Assembly: GCF_023023025.1 (NCBI RefSeq)
Contig: NZ_CP095481.1
Coordinates: forward strand, 2,232,001-2,296,000
Direction: 5' to 3'
Source: Amycolatopsis sp. WQ 127309
GTDB taxonomy: Bacteria; Actinomycetota; Actinomycetes; Mycobacteriales; Pseudonocardiaceae
Length of the DNA stretch: 64,000 nt
In this document: positions 52,887 through 61,163 of the stretch, piece after piece
Layout: every line of letters begins with the position of its first letter
Position numbering within the stretch: the stretch's first letter is position 1
Translations under genes and position numbers: made by a program
The notes under the pieces: generated by a model
Database searches by the model: none
The model's input: only the letters and a program-made list of their open reading frames with translations
What the model was told of the DNA's origin: nothing

Positions 52887-53093
52887 GAGTAGATCGTGGC
52901 ACGCCGACCTGCGCCGATCGTCACCGACCGGCCGGTAACCGGTGTCCGGCGGACACTGTCACCACCGGCACACCGTGCCACGTCGCATCGAACCCCCCGG
53001 ACACGGTACGGTGTCAGCAGGAAAGAATTGTCGAGACGATGCGGGGCCGCCGATTCCCCCGGCCGCCCCGCCCCTGTGCGAGGGGGTCGAGCC

Positions 53094-53282
53094 ATGGGGC
53101 GCGGCCGGGCTAAGGCCAAGCAGACGAAGGTGGCGCGCGAGCTCAAGTACAGCTCGCACGAGACCGACTTCGATGCTTTGCAGCGCGAGCTGTCGACTGG
53201 TTCCTCTAGTGGTCACTATGAGGAGCCCGATAGCAATGATCAAGATCCGTACGACGACGGGTACGACGAGTACCGTCGTTGA
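53094..53282 (+). CDS. DUF3073 small protein
   Basis: A 62-residue highly charged protein: basic N-terminus GRGRAKAKQTKVARELKYSS, then ETDFDALQREL and an acidic, Asp/Tyr-rich end. This is the DUF3073 signature and matches Rv0810c in size. Function is unknown. RBS AGGGGG lies 7 nt before ATG. A stable hairpin follows. In M. tuberculosis it neighbours purM, but here 9.9 kb intervene. Confidence 0.9.
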   Translation: MGRGRAKAKQTKVARELKYSSHETDFDALQRELSTGSSSGHYEEPDSNDQDPYDDGYDEYRR

Positions 53283-53294
53283 GCACGCGTAACC

Positions 53295-53338
53295 GCGCGA
53301 GGGCGTAGCTGGGCACAACCCGGCGACCGCCCTCGCGC
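53295..53338 (+). terminator. 11-bp hairpin after DUF3073
   Basis: GCGCGAGGGCG (53295-53305) pairs perfectly with CGCCCTCGCGC (53328-53338) around a 22-nt loop, 12 nt after the DUF3073 stop. No T-run follows. Confidence 0.55.
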
Positions 53339-53392
53339 GCTGCGTGCTGCCCAAAACCCTGTGGGCTGCGTAGCGGATGAAGGAGTGAGCCG

Positions 53393-54247
53393 GTGGTAAG
53401 TCGGGTTGGAGTCGTCGGGGCGGGACTGATGGGTTCCGGCATCGCCGAGGTGCACGCGCGGTCCGGATTGGACGTCGTGGTCACCGAGGTGAACCAGCCG
53501 GCGCTCGACGCGGGCAAGGCGCGCATCGAGAAGTCGCTCCAGCGCGGCGTCAAGAACGGCAAGCTCTCCACCGAGGACGCCGACGCGGCCCTCGGCCGGC
53601 TGCGCTTCACCACGGACATCGCCGAGTTCGCCGACCGCGAACTGGTCATCGAAGCGATCCTCGAGCAGGAACAGGCGAAGGTCGACGTCTTCCGCCAGCT
53701 CGACAAGATCGTCGAGGCGGAGGACGCGCTGTTCGCGTCCAACACGTCCTCGATCCCGATCATGAAGCTGGGCATGGCGACGAACCGCCCCCAGCAGGTG
53801 GTCGGCATCCACTTCTTCAACCCGGTCCCGGTGCTGCCGCTGGTGGAGCTGGTGCCTTCGCTGCTGACGAGCGAGGAGACGGCCCGCCGCGCGGAGGACC
53901 ACGCGACGACGGCCCTGGGCAAGACGGTCATCCGGTCCCAGGACCGCGCCGGGTTCATCGTGAACTCGCTGCTGGTCCCGTACCTGCTGTCGGCGATCCG
54001 GATGATCGAGTCGGGCTTCGCCTCGGCGGAGGACATCGACCGCGGCATGGAGCTGGGCACGGCCCACCCGATGGGCCCGCTGCGGCTGTCGGACCTGATC
54101 GGCCTGGACACCATCAAGGCGATCGCGGACTCGATGTACGCGGAGTTCAAGGAGCCGCTGTACTCGTCGCCGCCGCTGCTGCTGCGCATGGTGGACGCGG
54201 GCCTGCTGGGCAAGAAGACCGGCCGCGGCTTCTACTCCTACGGCTGA
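53393..54247 (+). CDS. 3-hydroxyacyl-CoA (3-hydroxybutyryl-CoA) dehydrogenase
   Basis: A 284-residue NAD-dependent dehydrogenase. It has the Rossmann GAGLMGSGIA (about 10-19), catalytic HFFNPVP (H about residue 138), SNTSSI, and the C-terminal substrate domain HPMGPLRLSDLIGLD. Homologous to FadB2/Hbd. It interconverts 3-hydroxybutyryl-CoA and acetoacetyl-CoA. GTG 53393 follows GGAG. It begins the block separating DUF3073 from purM. Confidence 0.93.
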   Translation: MVSRVGVVGAGLMGSGIAEVHARSGLDVVVTEVNQPALDAGKARIEKSLQRGVKNGKLSTEDADAALGRLRFTTDIAEFADRELVIEAILEQEQAKVDVFRQLDKIVEAEDALFASNTSSIPIMKLGMATNRPQQVVGIHFFNPVPVLPLVELVPSLLTSEETARRAEDHATTALGKTVIRSQDRAGFIVNSLLVPYLLSAIRMIESGFASAEDIDRGMELGTAHPMGPLRLSDLIGLDTIKAIADSMYAEFKEPLYSSPPLLLRMVDAGLLGKKTGRGFYSYG

Positions 54248-54256
54248 CCGACCTTC

Positions 54257-54298
54257 GTCGCCGCCCGATCCACTTTCGGTGGTCCGTGCGGCGACTTT
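54257..54298 (+). terminator. nested hairpin terminator after Hbd
   Basis: Outer stem GTCGCCGC/GCGGCGAC (54257-54264 with 54288-54295) encloses CCAC/GTGG (54270-54273 with 54279-54282) and is followed by TTTGT. Likely terminator. Confidence 0.6.
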
Positions 54299-54340
54299 GT
54301 CGTCTTGGGCCGGGCGGCCGGACTCGCTTGACTGTCAGGC

Positions 54341-55276
54341 ATGCCTGAGCTGAGCCGCCGTACCGCCCTCGCCGCTTCCGCCGCCGGCGTCGTGGCGCCC
54401 GCTTTCGCGGGTGCTTCGCCCGCGGACGCCACCACGCGACGCCGTCGCGGCGTGACCACCTTCGTCTTCGCCGCGGGCGCCAACGGCGTCTCGGCCGCCC
54501 CGGACGAGCTGGTCCTGCGCGGGCACCGCGGCGTCGGCGTCGACCAGCCGGGGCAGCAGTTCCGGCTCGCCTACCAGGCACCCCAGGACCTGGCGGCGTT
54601 CGCGACGGAGCCGTCGGCGCTGGCCGGCGTCACGCTCGCCGACCAGGTAGCGGCCACGGTCGAGGTGGTCCGCCGCGCGGCGGCGCACGGCCCGGTGGTC
54701 CTGGTCGGCGCCAGCATCGGCGGCGCGGCGATCAGCCTGGTCGCCGACGCCGTGCCGGACCTGATCGACCTGCTCGTCTACGACACGGCGTTCTGCTGCG
54801 TCGACCTCGAGACCCCGGACGAGTACATGGCCACCCCGGAGGCGGCCGAGACCCGCGTCGGCGATCTCTTGGGGTTCGCCGCGGCCGACCCGTCGGTGAT
54901 CGGCGCCGTCCGGTTCAACTGGCGCACGGCGGACCGCGCGCTGCTCGCGAAGGCCAAAGAAGCGTTCGTCGCCGACGGCACGGACGCCGAGTTCTACGCG
55001 TTCCTCAACGCCATGGCCCCCGACGACCTCCTCGGCAAGGGCGCCACCCCGGCCCGCGGCGACCGCGCGAGGTGGGGCCGCGTGCCCCGCGTCTACGTCC
55101 GGCACCTGCGCGACCGGATCATCCCCCTGGAGCTGCAGGACCGCATGATCCGCGAGGCCGACGCGGCCACGCCGGGAAACCGCTTTCACGTCGTCGACCT
55201 GGACACCAGTCACGTCCCGGACGCGGCGAAGCTGGCCGAGCTGGTCGACATCTACGACGGGTTGACGCGCTCCTGA
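54341..55276 (+). CDS. Tat-exported alpha/beta hydrolase
   Basis: A 311-residue protein. A twin-arginine signal (ELSRRTALAASAAGVVAPAF) precedes an alpha/beta hydrolase domain with VLVGASIGGAA (nucleophile Ser about residue 126). Acidic and histidine residues near the end include LDTSHVPD, a plausible catalytic His. It acts outside the cytoplasm on an unknown ester. The 3' end overlaps the convergent ECF S-component by 25 nt. Confidence 0.82.
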   Translation: MPELSRRTALAASAAGVVAPAFAGASPADATTRRRRGVTTFVFAAGANGVSAAPDELVLRGHRGVGVDQPGQQFRLAYQAPQDLAAFATEPSALAGVTLADQVAATVEVVRRAAAHGPVVLVGASIGGAAISLVADAVPDLIDLLVYDTAFCCVDLETPDEYMATPEAAETRVGDLLGFAAADPSVIGAVRFNWRTADRALLAKAKEAFVADGTDAEFYAFLNAMAPDDLLGKGATPARGDRARWGRVPRVYVRHLRDRIIPLELQDRMIREADAATPGNRFHVVDLDTSHVPDAAKLAELVDIYDGLTRS

Positions 55277-56100
55277 TCGAAGACCACGGGCGCGTCGAAG
55301 GCCGCCCGCCGCGACGCGCGGCGCAGGACGGCCAGGACGGCCGGCCCCAGCACGAGGATCGCGACGGCGTTGGTGATCGCGCGGCCGGTGTCCCAGCCGA
55401 GCGTCGAGGTCAGGACGGTGAAGACGGCGAACCGGTGCAGGTTGTCCAGCAGCGGCGCGCCGGGCACGTAGCCGAGGCCCGCGGTGGTGCCGCCGAGCGA
55501 CGACCCGGCGAGGAACGGCCACGACCACAGGCTCATCAGCAGCCCGAAGAGGTAGGCCGCGACAACGCCGTACGCCACGAGCAGCGCGATCTCCGCCTTC
55601 CCGCGGGCGCGCGGCAGCAGCCCGGCGCCGAGCCCGATGAGCGACGACGCGAGCATCTGGAACGGCAGCCACGGCCCGACGCCCGCGGTCAGCAGCGCCG
55701 AGGTGAACAGCGACGTCGAGCCGAGCACGAACCCGAACCCGGGCCCGAACACCCGCCCGGCGAGCACGAGCAGGAAGAACACCAGCTCGATCCCCCCGGT
55801 CCCGGCGCTGAGCGGTCGCAGCCCGGCGTTCACCGCGGACAGGACACCGAGCAACGCGAGCGCTTTCGCATCGATTCCCCCGCGCGACAGTTCGGCCAGC
55901 ACGACGAGGATCAGCACGGGCAGGGTCGCCATGAAGACGAACGGCGCATCGGCGGTGTGCGCGGACACACTGGGCGCGGGGTGCGCGAAGAGCGGCCAGC
56001 AGAACATGACGAGGCCGAGCACCGCCGCGACGGTGAGCACCAGCGCAGGACGCGGCCGGAGGCGGATGGCCCGGGGCGGCGGGTCGAGGAAGCCGGTCAC
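55252..56100 (-). CDS. ECF transporter S component
   Basis: A 282-residue membrane protein with about eight hydrophobic segments, GAGLLPRARGKAE in the cytoplasmic loop and a WLPFQMLASSLIGLGAGLL core, consistent with vitamin-type substrate-binding (S) components of ECF importers. The substrate could be cobalamin or another vitamin. GTG 56100 overlaps the repeat ORF's stop by 4 nt, so it is coupled in the operon with T and ATPase subunits. Confidence 0.82.
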   Translation of the reverse strand: MTGFLDPPPRAIRLRPRPALVLTVAAVLGLVMFCWPLFAHPAPSVSAHTADAPFVFMATLPVLILVVLAELSRGGIDAKALALLGVLSAVNAGLRPLSAGTGGIELVFFLLVLAGRVFGPGFGFVLGSTSLFTSALLTAGVGPWLPFQMLASSLIGLGAGLLPRARGKAEIALLVAYGVVAAYLFGLLMSLWSWPFLAGSSLGGTTAGLGYVPGAPLLDNLHRFAVFTVLTSTLGWDTGRAITNAVAILVLGPAVLAVLRRASRRAAFDAPVVFDQERVNPS

Positions 56101-56603
56101 GTCAGCACCTCGCACGAAGTCGCGCGGGACCGCGCCCGCCCACCGACACCGGCTCGCGAGCCGACCGGCGATGCGAAGATGCGCGAAACCGCTCCCGGCG
56201 CGCTCAGGCACCGCGCGGGGTCGACGCACGGCCACCCGCATGAATGCGCGCAGGAGCGTGCCCGCTCACGGACCCCGGCTCGTGAGCCGAACGGCGCCGC
56301 AAAGGTGCGCCAAGCAACTCCCGGCGCGCTCAGGCACCGCGCGGGGTCGACGCACGGCCACCCGCACGAATGCGCGCAGGAGCGCGCCCGCCCACCGACA
56401 CCGGCTCGTGAGCCGACCGGCGGCGCGAAGGTGCGCCAAGCAACTCCCGGCGCGTTCAGGCGCCGAGCGGGGTCGACACACGGCCACCCGCACAAATGCG
56501 CGCAGGAGCGTGCCCGCCCACCGACACCGGCCCGCGAACCGACCGGCGGCGCGAAGGTGCGCGAGGGCGCAACAGGCGAGCGACGTCGAGAGGCGGACGT
56601 CAT
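56097..56603 (-). CDS. 42-residue-repeat ORF coupled between ECF ATPase and S component (unknown)
   Basis: A 168-codon frame. ATG 56603 overlaps the ATPase TGA by 4 nt, and its TGA overlaps the S-component GTG by 4 nt. The product consists of about 3.6 copies of a 42-residue unit with SCAHSCGWPCVDPAR (Cys-x3-Cys-x3-Cys) and TFAPPVGSRAGV. The coupling at both ends argues that it is translated. Against it, third-position GC is lower than in neighbouring genes and the same repeat is open on the other strand. No function is known. It could be an accessory of the importer or an expanded repeat in an operon spacer. Confidence 0.45.
   Translation of the reverse strand: MTSASRRRSPVAPSRTFAPPVGSRAGVGGRARSCAHLCGWPCVDPARRLNAPGVAWRTFAPPVGSRAGVGGRARSCAHSCGWPCVDPARCLSAPGVAWRTFAAPFGSRAGVRERARSCAHSCGWPCVDPARCLSAPGAVSRIFASPVGSRAGVGGRARSRATSCEVLT
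56111..56563. repeat. 126-bp tandem repeat, about 3.6 copies
   Basis: A 126-bp period (42 codons, multiple of 3) is clear from the recurring GGCTCRYGAGCC block at 56151, 56277 and 56403 and its diverged form GGCCCGCGAACC at 56529. Copies differ by substitutions but not by indels. Each contains the palindromic block and an Ala/Arg/Pro-rich frame on both strands. It lies precisely between ECF operon genes. Confidence 0.9.
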
Positions 56604-58210
56604 GACAGGGCCTCCGCTACTTCGTCCACCGTCAGCCACTCCTGGGGCGCCAGCACCTTGGCCACCTGGGGCGCGAAGGCCGGGGACGCGACGATGACCT
56701 CCTTCGTCGGGCCGTCCGCGACCACCTCGCCCTCGGCCATGACCACCACCCGGTGGGCCACCGATGCCACGAACTCGACGTCGTGGGTGGCCAGCACTAT
56801 CGCGTGGCCCTGCGAGGCCAGCTCTCGCAGGATCGCCGCGAAGCGCCTTTTGGCGTGGTAGTCGAGGCCGCGCGTCGGCTCGTCGAGCAGGACCACCGGG
56901 GGTGCCGCCGCCAGCTGGACGGCCAGCACCAGCGCCAGTCGCTGCCCTTCGGACAGGTCGCCGGGGTGCGCTTCACCGGCGACCGCGGGGGCCAGGCGGT
57001 CCAGCAGGGACCTCGCCGTGCCTGCCGTGGCGCCGGATTCGGTGTCGGCCTGTGCGCACTCGGCGTCGACCGAATCCAGGTACAGCAGATCGGCGGGTGA
57101 CTGCGGGACCAGCCCCACACGCTGACGGGCCGCCCTCGGCTTGAGCGACGCAGGATCCACGCCGCCGACGTCGACCTTCCCCGCCGACCGCGGACCGCTG
57201 CCCTGCACCGCCCAGAGAAGCGACGACTTGCCGGAGCCGTTGCGTCCCATCAGCGTGACGATTTCCCCCGGCCCGACGCGCAGGTCCACCCCACGCACCG
57301 CCAGGACATCTCCGTAGCGGACCACCACCCCTCTCACGTCCAGTGCTCGACCGGTCACCGAGAGGGTACGACCCACCACCGACAATTTCGGACGATGTGA
57401 CTGAAGCCGCGATCGCAGCGGCCCCGCGACCCGCCGCGCGTCCCGCACCGACAGCGGCAACGGCGACCAGCCCGCGAGCCGCCCCAGCTCGACGATCGGC
57501 GGCGCGATCTCCGCCGTCGCCAGGATCTCCGCCGGCGGCCCGGACCGCACCGAGCCGTCGCCCGGCAGGTACAGCAGCCGGTCGGCGTACTGGACGACCC
57601 GCTCCATGCGGTGCTCCGCGACGACCACCGTGGTCCCGAGGTCGTGCACCAGCCGCGTGATCGCCGCGAGGACCTCCTCGGCCGCCGTGGGGTCCAGCGC
57701 GGACGTCGGTTCGTCGAGCACCAAGACCCGCGGGTGCGCCGTCAGGACCGAGCCGATCGCGACGCGCTGCTGCTGCCCGCCCGACAGCGTCCGAAGTGGA
57801 CGGTGGCGCAGCTCGGCGATGCCCAGCAGGTCCAGGGTTTCTTCGACGCGCTTGCGCATGACGTCCGGCGCCACCGCCAGCTGCTCCATCGCGTACGCCA
57901 GCTCCTCCTCGACCGTGTCGGTCACGAAGCCGGCCAGCGGGTCCTGGCCGACGACGCCGACCACCGCGGCCAGCTCGCGCGGCGGGTGGGAAGACGTGTC
58001 CAAGCCGTCGACCAGCACCCGCCCGGCCAGCCGTCCGCCGGTGAAGTGCGGGACGAGCCCGTTGATCGCGCCGAGGAAAGTCGACTTGCCGACGCCGGTC
58101 GGGCCGGCGACCAGGCACAGCTCGCCCTCCTCGACCAGCAGCGAGACGTCGGACAGCACCGGCCGCGCGGCGTCCGGGTAGGTCACCGTGACCTGCGAAA
58201 ACTCGATCAC
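56600..58210 (-). CDS. ECF transporter ATPase (fused A1-A2)
   Basis: A 536-residue tandem ABC ATPase. Domain 1 has Walker A GPTGVGKST, signature [13 protein letters not shown] and Walker B VLVLDEPTSALDP. Domain 2 has GRNGSGKSS, DLSEGQRLALVLA and VVLLDEPTRGLD. Fused A1-A2 subunits power group-specific ECF vitamin importers. GTG 58210 overlaps the T-component stop by 4 nt and is preferred to earlier starts. The gene ends by overlapping the repeat ORF. Confidence 0.9.
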   Translation of the reverse strand: MIEFSQVTVTYPDAARPVLSDVSLLVEEGELCLVAGPTGVGKSTFLGAINGLVPHFTGGRLAGRVLVDGLDTSSHPPRELAAVVGVVGQDPLAGFVTDTVEEELAYAMEQLAVAPDVMRKRVEETLDLLGIAELRHRPLRTLSGGQQQRVAIGSVLTAHPRVLVLDEPTSALDPTAAEEVLAAITRLVHDLGTTVVVAEHRMERVVQYADRLLYLPGDGSVRSGPPAEILATAEIAPPIVELGRLAGWSPLPLSVRDARRVAGPLRSRLQSHRPKLSVVGRTLSVTGRALDVRGVVVRYGDVLAVRGVDLRVGPGEIVTLMGRNGSGKSSLLWAVQGSGPRSAGKVDVGGVDPASLKPRAARQRVGLVPQSPADLLYLDSVDAECAQADTESGATAGTARSLLDRLAPAVAGEAHPGDLSEGQRLALVLAVQLAAAPPVVLLDEPTRGLDYHAKRRFAAILRELASQGHAIVLATHDVEFVASVAHRVVVMAEGEVVADGPTKEVIVASPAFAPQVAKVLAPQEWLTVDEVAEALS

Positions 58211-59286
58211 CGGACCACCTCCGACAACGACGGCGGGCGGGGTGCGACGAACGCGGGCAACGCCCCGAGCAGCAGCGACAACGCCGGTAGCAAGGACACC
58301 TCGGGCCAGCTCAGCGGGCTCAGCGACGGGTAGAGGTTCCCCGGATCGATCCGTGCGGAGAAGAACAGCAGCGCGCACGCCCCGACGCCGGACGCGACGA
58401 CCAGCGTCTCCGGCCGGCGCCACGGGTCCGGCCGGTAGGCCGTCCGCCGGATGCGCCGCCCGCCCAGCACGAACCCGGCCGCGGCCACGACCAGCCCGAG
58501 GGCCAGCAGCGGCACGCCCAGCCACGACGACGTCCCGTCGAGCACGCCGTAGACGCCGACGCACACGCCGACCAGCCCGCCGAGCACGCAGCCGGCGATC
58601 GCCGCGCGCACACCGGCGCTCAGGTACGCGCGGCGGCCGTAGCCGCGCGAGTCCATCGCCGCCGCCAGCAGCAGCGAGCGGTTCATCGCGTCCTCCAGCA
58701 CCGGCACCACGATGCCCTTGACCGCCCGCAGCCCGCGAGTCCGCCCCGCCCGCAGCCGCCGGGCCCGCCGCACGCGCTGCACGCTCTCGACCAGCTGCGG
58801 CGCCACCGTGAGCGCCACCGTCACGGCCGTGCCGACCTCGTACAACGCGCCCGGCACGGCCTTGAGCAGGCGTTTCGGGTTGGCCAGGGCGTTCGCCGCG
58901 CCGACGCAGAGCACCATCGTCGCCAGCCGGAGGCCGTCGTAGAAGCCGCCGAGCAGCTCCTCCGCCGACGTCGAGCCGAGCAGCGACACGCCCGCCGCGA
59001 ACGCCGGCAGCGGGATCCGCGGCAGCGTGAACAGGATGTGCCCGCCGTCCTCGCCGCCGATCAGGATCCGGAACAGCACCCGCGTCGCGACGATCACCGC
59101 GCCGACGTAGGCGTACAGCCGGAACGCCAGCGCCCACGGCGCGTCGCTCCGCCGGTTCGCGACGACGAAGCCGATGATCGCGATGAGCAGGCCCAGCAGC
59201 AGCGGGTTCGTCGTCCGGCTGGCCGCGACGGCCAGCGCGAGCGCCCAGACCCACCACGCGCCCGGGTGCAGCGCCCGGCTGGTCAC
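58207..59286 (-). CDS. ECF transporter transmembrane (T) component
   Basis: A 359-residue membrane protein with at least five helices and the coupling-helix motifs RVRRARRLRAGR and AAAMDSRGYGRR, which contact the ATPases. It scaffolds the S component for transport. GTG 59286 overlaps the upstream secreted-protein stop by 4 nt. The reading frame is open to 60051, but that extension is a shadow. Confidence 0.88.
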   Translation of the reverse strand: MTSRALHPGAWWVWALALAVAASRTTNPLLLGLLIAIIGFVVANRRSDAPWALAFRLYAYVGAVIVATRVLFRILIGGEDGGHILFTLPRIPLPAFAAGVSLLGSTSAEELLGGFYDGLRLATMVLCVGAANALANPKRLLKAVPGALYEVGTAVTVALTVAPQLVESVQRVRRARRLRAGRTRGLRAVKGIVVPVLEDAMNRSLLLAAAMDSRGYGRRAYLSAGVRAAIAGCVLGGLVGVCVGVYGVLDGTSSWLGVPLLALGLVVAAAGFVLGGRRIRRTAYRPDPWRRPETLVVASGVGACALLFFSARIDPGNLYPSLSPLSWPEVSLLPALSLLLGALPAFVAPRPPSLSEVVR

Positions 59287-59909
59287 GTCCGGCGACGTCG
59301 TGCGGCGACCCAGGCCGCGCCACCGATCAGCAGGATCGCCGCGATGGCGATGACCACGCCCCACGGGAAGGAACTGCTGGTGGCCGCGGGCGCCGGGGAC
59401 GGGGTCGAAACGGCCTGGCGGATCGGCGCCACCCGCGGCGGCGCCGGCAGGTCGTTGGCGGTCTTCGGCCGGGCGAACGACCAGCCCTCGAACCCGTCGG
59501 CCGCCGGCTTCGACGTCTGGGCGCCCTCCTGGCTCGACTCCCACTTGCCGCCGGCCGCGGCGTGCCAGTAGCTCCAGTACGCCGTCGCCGACGGCATGCC
59601 CGCGCACGACTCGACGTCCGGACCTGGTTTGCCGTCGATCCGGCAGGCGATGGCGAGGCCGTACTTCTGCGAGCCCGCGACGTCGATCCCGGCACCCTGC
59701 AGTGCCGCGATGCCCGTCGCGGGGGTGCCGGGGGCGCAGCGGACCAGCGGCTGCGGGGCCAGGTCGCCGAAGTCCACGACCACCGTCACGCCGCCACCGG
59801 CCGGGCAGGTGCCGTCGGTGCCCGTCGCCGACGCGGGCGCGGCCCCGGCGAGGCAGGTGGCCAGGAGGAGCAGGCAGACCGCGGCGATGCGGGACGGCAG
59901 GGTGATCAT
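59283..59909 (-). CDS. secreted C-terminally anchored protein of the ECF operon
   Basis: A 208-residue protein with a signal peptide (1-28), an extracellular domain with VVVDFGDLAPQPLVRC and YWSYWHAAAGGKWE, a Ser/Pro/Ala linker and a C-terminal helix plus RRRR anchor (about 185-208). The domain resembles DUF4430-type cobalamin-binding regions (pattern impression). It could bring the vitamin to the S component. ATG 59909 is leaderless (TAAAGT 6 nt before), and it starts the operon. Confidence 0.75.
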   Translation of the reverse strand: MITLPSRIAAVCLLLLATCLAGAAPASATGTDGTCPAGGGVTVVVDFGDLAPQPLVRCAPGTPATGIAALQGAGIDVAGSQKYGLAIACRIDGKPGPDVESCAGMPSATAYWSYWHAAAGGKWESSQEGAQTSKPAADGFEGWSFARPKTANDLPAPPRVAPIRQAVSTPSPAPAATSSSFPWGVVIAIAAILLIGGAAWVAARRRRT

Positions 59910-59986
59910 GCAGGCACTTTAGCCAGGACGGCCGCCGTCGCAGGTGCGGTTCCGGCGCGACGCCGACCACACCTAGACTGCGGCGC

Positions 59987-60898
59987 GTGGGACAGCGCAT
60001 CGCGGAGGGACAGCTGCGGGTCGGCCTCGTCGGCGCCGGCCCGTGGGCCACGACGGTTCACGCGCCCGGTCTGGCGGATCACCCCGGCACGGCGCTGACC
60101 GCGGTCTGGGCCCGGCGGCCGGAGGCGGCGCAAGCGCTTGCGGACACCCACTGCGCGACCGCCGCCGAGAGCATCGAAGACCTGTTCGCGCAGGTGGACG
60201 CCGTGGCGTTCGCCGTCCCGCCGTCGATCCAGGCCGAGCTGGGCGTCCGCGCGGCCGAAGCCGGGAAGCACCTGATCCTCGAGAAGCCGATCGCCGCTGA
60301 CCTGGCGGGGGCGCAGCGGCTGGCCGACGCGGTCGCGGCCGCCGACGTCGCCGCCCTCGTCGTGCTGACCCTGCGGTACTCGGCGCAGACCCAGGAGTGG
60401 CTCGCCGGGCTCGCCCAGGCGGGCGGCTGGGCCGGTGGCGGCGCGCGCTGGCTGTCCGGCGCCCTGCTCGGCGGCCAGTACGCGGCCTCGGAGTGGCGTC
60501 AGGACGACGGCGGCGCGCTGTTCGACATCGGCCCGCACGCCCTCGACCTGCTGGACGCCGCGCTCGGGCCGATCACCGACGTCGTCGCGGCGCGGCGGAG
60601 CCCCGGCGACACGTGGCAGCTGATGCTGGCCCACGAGAACAACGTGGTCAGCACGGCCACGCTGGCCCTGCGGCTGCCGGTGCAGCCGACCGTCGTCGAG
60701 GTCGCCGTCTGGGGTCAGCACGGCTACCGCACGCTCGGGCGCAAGCCCGGTTCGGCGTCGGAGTCCTACACCGCGTTGCTCGACGACTTCGCGGCGATGA
60801 TCGCCAGCGGCACCACGGCCCACCCCTGCGACGTCCGCCGCGGCCTGCACCTGCAGGGCCTGATCGAGCGCGCTCGCGAGCTGGCCGGCGAAAAGTAG
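59987..60898 (+). CDS. Gfo/Idh/MocA family oxidoreductase
   Basis: A 303-residue NAD(P)-dependent enzyme. It has the Rossmann GLVGAGPWATTVHAPG at the start, EKPIAADLAGAQ near residue 100 and the C-terminal DDGGALFDIGPHALDL (GxHxxD active-site motif). Substrate unknown. GTG 59987 lies 7 nt after TAGACT, so its transcription is leaderless and divergent from the ECF operon across 77 nt. Confidence 0.88.
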   Translation: MGQRIAEGQLRVGLVGAGPWATTVHAPGLADHPGTALTAVWARRPEAAQALADTHCATAAESIEDLFAQVDAVAFAVPPSIQAELGVRAAEAGKHLILEKPIAADLAGAQRLADAVAAADVAALVVLTLRYSAQTQEWLAGLAQAGGWAGGGARWLSGALLGGQYAASEWRQDDGGALFDIGPHALDLLDAALGPITDVVAARRSPGDTWQLMLAHENNVVSTATLALRLPVQPTVVEVAVWGQHGYRTLGRKPGSASESYTALLDDFAAMIASGTTAHPCDVRRGLHLQGLIERARELAGEK

Positions 60899-60959
60899 TA
60901 CACAGGCACCCCCTGCGAGTTTCCGTTGTGAATCAAGGGGTTTACGAAGCATCCCCCGA

Positions 60960-60998
60960 TTCATCCACAGGGTTGTCCACAGCATCCACTGTGGACAG
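60960..60998. promoter_or_regulatory. DnaA-box cluster upstream of vanZ
   Basis: TTGTCCACA (60973-60981) is a perfect actinobacterial DnaA box. TCATCCACA (60961-60969) and, on the other strand, CTGTCCACA (60998-60990) differ by one base. Three boxes within 40 nt, and a TCCACTGTGGAC palindrome overlaps. This is not an origin, because no dnaA/dnaN lies nearby. It may titrate DnaA or control the next gene. Confidence 0.45.
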
Positions 60999-61163
60999 TG
61001 CGCCTCCCGACCGAACCACGGAAAGTTCCGTCGCGCCACCGGAAAGATCACCGAATAGTGCGCCTCCCTCAGCATGCCGAGACGATCTTGTGATGCGAAG
61101 GTGATCTTGGGAGGGCCGTTTCCAGCGCACAGACGATCTTTGGGTGCTCAAGGAGGGAGGCGC

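Noticed and set aside
56111..56563. CRISPR array
   Set aside because: Repeats are 126 bp, contiguous and diverged, with no spacer structure and no cas genes.
56097..56603. RiPP precursor with repeated core peptides
   Set aside because: Cys spacing is suggestive, but no modification enzymes, leader or cleavage motifs are near; the copies vary in the supposed core.
59910..59986. Cobalamin riboswitch for the ECF operon
   Set aside because: Only 77 nt separate the divergent starts and both genes look leaderless, leaving no room for the 200-nt element.
60960..60998. Chromosomal origin
   Set aside because: Too few DnaA boxes and no dnaA, dnaN or AT-rich unwinding element nearby.
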